Shown here: piece by piece, positions 60,610 to 64,000 of the stretch
How positions within the stretch are numbered: position 1 is the stretch's first letter
Layout of the letters: each line of letters begins with the position of its first letter
From: Paguma larvata
Taxonomy: Eukaryota > Chordata > Mammalia > Carnivora > Viverridae
Direction of reading: 5' to 3'
Length of the DNA stretch: 64,000 nt
NCBI GenBank assembly: GCA_030068075.1
Contig: CM057829.1
Span: forward strand, 82,389,132 to 82,453,131
Made by a program: the position numbers and the translations under genes
The notes under the pieces: generated by a model
Told to the model about the DNA's origin: nothing
Database searches by the model: none
Seen by the model: the letters and a program-made list of their open reading frames with translations, nothing else

Positions 60610-60730
60610 AATGTACTCCATAAACACAGAAATGTTGTCCTCCTTGCATACCACTTGACCGCCAGTGGCTAGCAGAGTGTTTGACACATCATAGGCACCT
60701 AGTACTTATTGAATGAATGAGTGAATGGGC
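60610..60730 (+). mobile_element. L2 3' end
   Basis: 'agtgtttgacacatcatagg' followed by 'acttattgaatgaatgagtg' is the very end of an L2. Confidence 0.65.
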
Positions 60731-61089
60731 AGAAACAACCTAGACAAATTGTAAATAAAGGCAAGAAAGAACATTCTAAGATATAAAGCTTCATAGTTTT
60801 TTTGAAGATTACAATCATCTTTCCTCAGTTTTTCCCAAAATATTCAAAACCCTTTATTCGACTGGGACTTCTATTACATGATTGCGAGTCACTTCATAAT
60901 TGGACACAATACTCCCAGTTGGAGGTGTCAAGTGTACAGCAGAGCTGAATGTCAGCCAACCTTGGTGAATAGATTAGCGCAATATAAGACATATCAGATG
61001 TTCTGATGGCCATTAGACTCAGATGGATAAAACTTTGGTTTTATCCAAAGTTGAGTTCTTACCCCTCACCTTGCAGGGCTATTAACATT

Positions 61090-61820
61090 TGACACAGATC
61101 ACTGCCTCCTCCTTGAAATACTTTCTTTGCATTTCAGGACATTAAACTCCGAATTTTCCTCCTATCTCACTGGCCATCCATTCTCTGTCACTTTTTCTAA
61201 TTGTTCTTCATCATCCGAACTATCTTTTTAAAAATGTTATTGAAATGCACTCTCTAGATTATCACATTTAGTTTCCCTACTTTAAATTCCGTATCTCTGC
61301 TGATAACTCCAGATTTACGTCACAGACCAAAATCTCACACATAAACTCCAGAGTTGAATACCCAACTAGAAGTCAACTACAGGAATCTTAAACTAGGCAT
61401 GTCCCAAACTGAGTTCCTAATCTTCAAATCTGTCTCTTTTATAATCTTCTGCATCTGAGATACCAGCGGTATCATCGATTCAGTTGCTCTGATGAAAATA
61501 TTTGGTTACCTTTGGTCTCTTTCACTGTCTCATACCTCACCTTCTAACGGCCAGTTAATCTCGTTGACTCTATTCAAAATGTATGCAGACTGACCACCAC
61601 TCCTTACCATTCCATTGTTAATAGTCTAGGCCAGGCCAACTTCATTTTTCTTCTAGGTTATTGCAATGATCTCCCCAAATTATCTCCTGCTTCTACCCTT
61701 GAGACCCTCCTGTCTATTCTTAACATAGCAGCCAAATAAAATTAAAGTGGACATAAGTTGATGTCTCTCTTCTGTTCAAACCCCAATGGCTTTCCATCTC
61801 CATCTAGGCCAGTGGTTTAC
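61090..61820 (+). mobile_element. L2, left part, split by a DNA transposon
   Basis: 'ttaaactaggcatgtcccaa', 'actgagttcctaatcttcaa', 'ttattgcaatgatctcccca', 'cttaacatagcagccaaata' and 'ccaatggctttccatctcca' follow the L2 3' half in order over about 700 bp, then break off at about 61820. Confidence 0.7.
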
Positions 61821-62280
61821 AGCAGCCCCTCCTTCCTGTGGGGGTAACACTCCAAGACTCCCGGAGGACTCCTGAAAATGCAAATAGTACCAAACTCTAT
61901 ACATATTTTTTTTCCCAATACATACCTACAATAAAGTTTAATTTACAAATTAGGTATAGTAAGAGGTTAACGAGTAAAATAATAAAATAGTAAAGAAGTA
62001 TAACATACTGTAATAAGAGTTACGTGAATGTGATCTGTCTCTCGAGCTATCTGAATGTCCTGTACTCGCCATTCTTCTTACGGCGCTGTGAGACGACACA
62101 GCGCCTGTCGTGATGAGATGACGTGAGGTGAACAACACAGGCACTGTGTCACCACACTAGGCTACTCTTGACCTTCCGGAAACATGTCAGAAGGAAAATC
62201 ACCTACTTCCAGACCACAGCCGAGACCATGAGTAGCTGAAACCATGAAAATGGGGTGTGGGGGAACTGCCATGACCTGTA
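61821..62280. mobile_element. Tigger-like DNA transposon relic inside the L2
   Basis: 'cctgaaaatgcaaatagtac', 'ctacaataaagtttaattta', 'gtgaggtgaacaacacaggc', 'ggaaaatcacctacttccag' and an end 'gaaaatggggtgtgggggaa' match a common non-autonomous Tc1/mariner (Tigger-type) element. A TA lies at each edge (near 61819 and 62279). No transposase is encoded. Confidence 0.65.
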
Positions 62281-62625
62281 AGGACCAACACAATATCCTC
62301 CGACCCCATTAACGTTCTGACATCCACTCCTACTTCCCGATATCTCTCCACACCAGCTACACCCGCCTCCACGGTGAACATGCCAAGCAGCCTTTATGCT
62401 CAGGACTGTGCGGACTGCTCTCTGACTGTAACATTTTTCCTTCTTTTGGTTTTACTTGGGTTTTGCAATATATTTTTGTCCACTGCACCCTGCACCTCAC
62501 TCCTACTAGAAGTTTCTTAAGGGCAGATTTGTTTGTTTGTGTGTGTCTACTGCTTTTTCCCAGTATCTAGAACGATGTGTGAAAGTTACCATATGCTGAA
62601 TAAAGATTTTTGAATGATAAAAGAA
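62281..62625 (+). mobile_element. L2, right part
   Basis: It resumes with 'ttctgacatccactcctact', 'ggtgaacatgccaagcagcc', 'ctgcaccctgcacctcactc' and the end 'gaataaagatttttgaatga'. It continues the L2 at 61090-61820. Confidence 0.6.
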
Positions 62626-64000
62626 TGAATGCAAGTTTTAAGGAAAAACATTTCACTAGTGATTTTTCAAGTATCAGCCTGCTAAGAAGTTTTGGTGTGA
62701 CTGAATCCACACCTTCCTGGGAGTGCACCATATGTCACGCTCTATTGATCTTCTTTCCCACTCAAAATAGAGGTAAGCTAGTCTTATCCAACTTTATTAT
62801 TATCTTTGGATGCCAAGATTTCTCCTAGGACATTGGTTCCTGAGTTACAACAATTTTGAGGCATAATATGATTACTATTCACTCAGGGAAATTATACATT
62901 CTTATTAGAGAATTCCCACGGAAGCCCTACATAATCAATATGACCCTTTGAAGAACACAACTTACATAACGGGAGAAAGATTTAGTAGGGAAAAGGCAGG
63001 GGAAGGATGGCACAGTCTCCTTAAGCAAAATCCATACAACCAAGGTCAAAATGATACTTTGACCAAAGAATAAAATAAACAAAATAGGCAAAGTACTAAG
63101 GTCCTAATTTCAAGATAACAAAATTAAGAAAGAAAGAGAAGAAAGGGCACTTTTTGTAGAGTAAATTAACCAAAACCGTATTACAAAAATCCATGGTGAT
63201 CTTTCATAACCAAAACCAACTTGCAATGATGACACTATAAATGTGAAAGTCTCATCATTTTAACACACACAATTAACTAATTCCTCATGGAACTGCTATT
63301 AATGAAGTAATCCAGTTTTTTTTTTTTTACCATTAACTTTTAACTACTTTCTCCTTTAGAAATTATAGATTTTAGCATCAGTTAGACTGAATAAATCTTT
63401 TTTTCTTCAAATTTGTATTGTAATGATAGAAGTAATATATGCTTAACATAAATGACTTCAGAGCATGTCTCTCAGGCTCTGAATGAGATATTGGCCACCA
63501 AACATTTATCTATCTTTTAAGCAGAAATAACTAAAAATTTTAATTGTTGATCACAGCAGTTCTTATGGCAGACATAAAAGTTTGAACACTTTGGTCAATT
63601 AACATCTAAGTCAGATCATAAGCAGTATTAATACAAAGATGGAAATAAAATTGTCATTTTTAGACACACAACATAGCAATAGTATGTGGTCCAAGAGCTC
63701 CTCTAAGAATTTTACCCCACACTTAATAAAAAATGCAAGTGTGTTACCGTGAACTATGAATCTTGACATGTTTTATTTTTTTAAGTATGTTTCCAACACA
63801 CCTGTTCTTTGTATACTTTTGAAAATTAGGGGACATCCATTAGAAAGTATGATTGAGATAAAAAAATTAGGGACATCCTGAATCTTCTCAAATATTCTTT
63901 ACACAATCTCAAATATTTTTGATAATGTTATGTACAAAATAATGTTTCTCTATAGTCTACTTCACACAATAATAATGCAGCAGAAGGAGGAAGTAAAACC
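62626..64000. other. AT-rich intron stretch to the right edge
   Basis: Nothing assignable. The word ttaggg(g)acatcc occurs twice near 63827-63878. No exon for the first FN3 domain is read on the minus strand up to the edge. Confidence 0.5.

Larger units (their letters stand above)
1..64000 (-). other. EPHA7: EPHA7 gene, internal part (introns 5-9, exons 6-9)
   Basis: The whole window lies within one minus-strand gene, the ephrin receptor tyrosine kinase EPHA7. Four exons were found by translating the minus strand. They carry AG/GT borders and compatible phases and join into one frame that covers the second fibronectin III domain, the stalk, the transmembrane helix and the first juxtamembrane residues. 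The residues match EPHA7 rather than its paralogues as I remember them: GNYSPRLDVATLEEATGKMF, then NPVIIIAVVAVAG, then HCGYSKADQEGDEELYFH. The family binds GPI-anchored ephrin-A ligands on neighbouring cells and signals in axon guidance, cortical patterning and cell sorting. Exons for the N-terminal half would lie beyond 64000 and those for the kinase and SAM domains before position 1. Exon numbers follow the standard Eph gene plan and are inferred. Confidence 0.97.
12202..64000 (-). other. EPHA7: EPHA7 intron 5, at least 51.8 kb
   Basis: No further EPHA7 exon could be found above 12201. The preceding exon should encode the first FN3 domain (about 336 nt in Eph genes, with a Cys-rich insert and a YTFEVEAVNGVSDLS-like strand), and nothing of that kind is read on the minus strand. 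The stretch therefore behaves as one long intron, populated by the repeats listed below. Long first-half introns are usual in EPHA genes. Confidence 0.85.

Noticed and set aside
1..64000. CRISPR arrays, operons, riboswitches, phage or insertion sequences
   Set aside because: The regular repeats seen are eukaryotic microsatellites and SINEs. Nothing prokaryotic is present.

Overview
The window is nuclear DNA from a carnivore, most likely a cat-family (Felidae/Feliformia) animal. It lies inside one large gene, the Eph receptor tyrosine kinase EPHA7, which is read on the minus strand. The lineage call rests on at least 13 tRNA-derived CAN-SINE copies, most with the feline-type head ('ggggcacctgggtggctcag'), a CT-rich middle and a tail close to 'aaaaataaataaacattaaaa'. 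A carnivore-style L1 3' end also supports it. No bacterial, viral or plasmid genes are present.

Layout in the direction of the gene (right to left): 64000-12202 is one intron (intron 5 by the usual Eph numbering), open at the right edge, so at least 51.8 kb long. Exon 6 (12077-12201) encodes the first part of the second fibronectin III domain. Intron 6 is 2,683 bp. Exon 7 (9210-9393) encodes the rest of that domain and the start of the stalk. Intron 7 is 5,111 bp. Exon 8 (3990-4098) encodes the membrane-proximal stalk and the transmembrane helix. Intron 8 is 643 bp. Exon 9 (3291-3346) encodes the start of the juxtamembrane segment. Intron 9 runs off the left edge. The four exons join in one frame, with splice phases that match exactly, to give 158 complete codons. 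The ligand-binding, Cys-rich and first FN3 exons lie to the right of the window. The kinase, SAM and PDZ-motif exons lie to the left.

The introns are AT-rich and hold a typical mammalian repeat load: 13 CAN-SINEs (6 plus, 7 minus, several with clear target-site duplications), a 5'-truncated young L1 with a perfect 13-bp duplication, older L1, L2, MIR, hAT/MER5-like, Tigger-like and LTR-like relics, and many microsatellites. About half of the large intron shows no recognisable repeat. Several such blocks (near 17.4-18.3, 33.8-34.3, 34.8-35.6, 41.0-41.6 and 49.9-50.2 kb) look like candidate conserved regulatory sequence, but that cannot be tested from one genome.

The most useful biological observations are two exits from exon 7. 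A tandem pair of in-frame donor sites 15 nt apart would add or remove five residues next to the membrane. Reading through the donor gives a 33-codon tail and a stop before the membrane helix, which would make a truncated, potentially secreted receptor. I found no previously undescribed multi-gene system, and no credible gene other than EPHA7.
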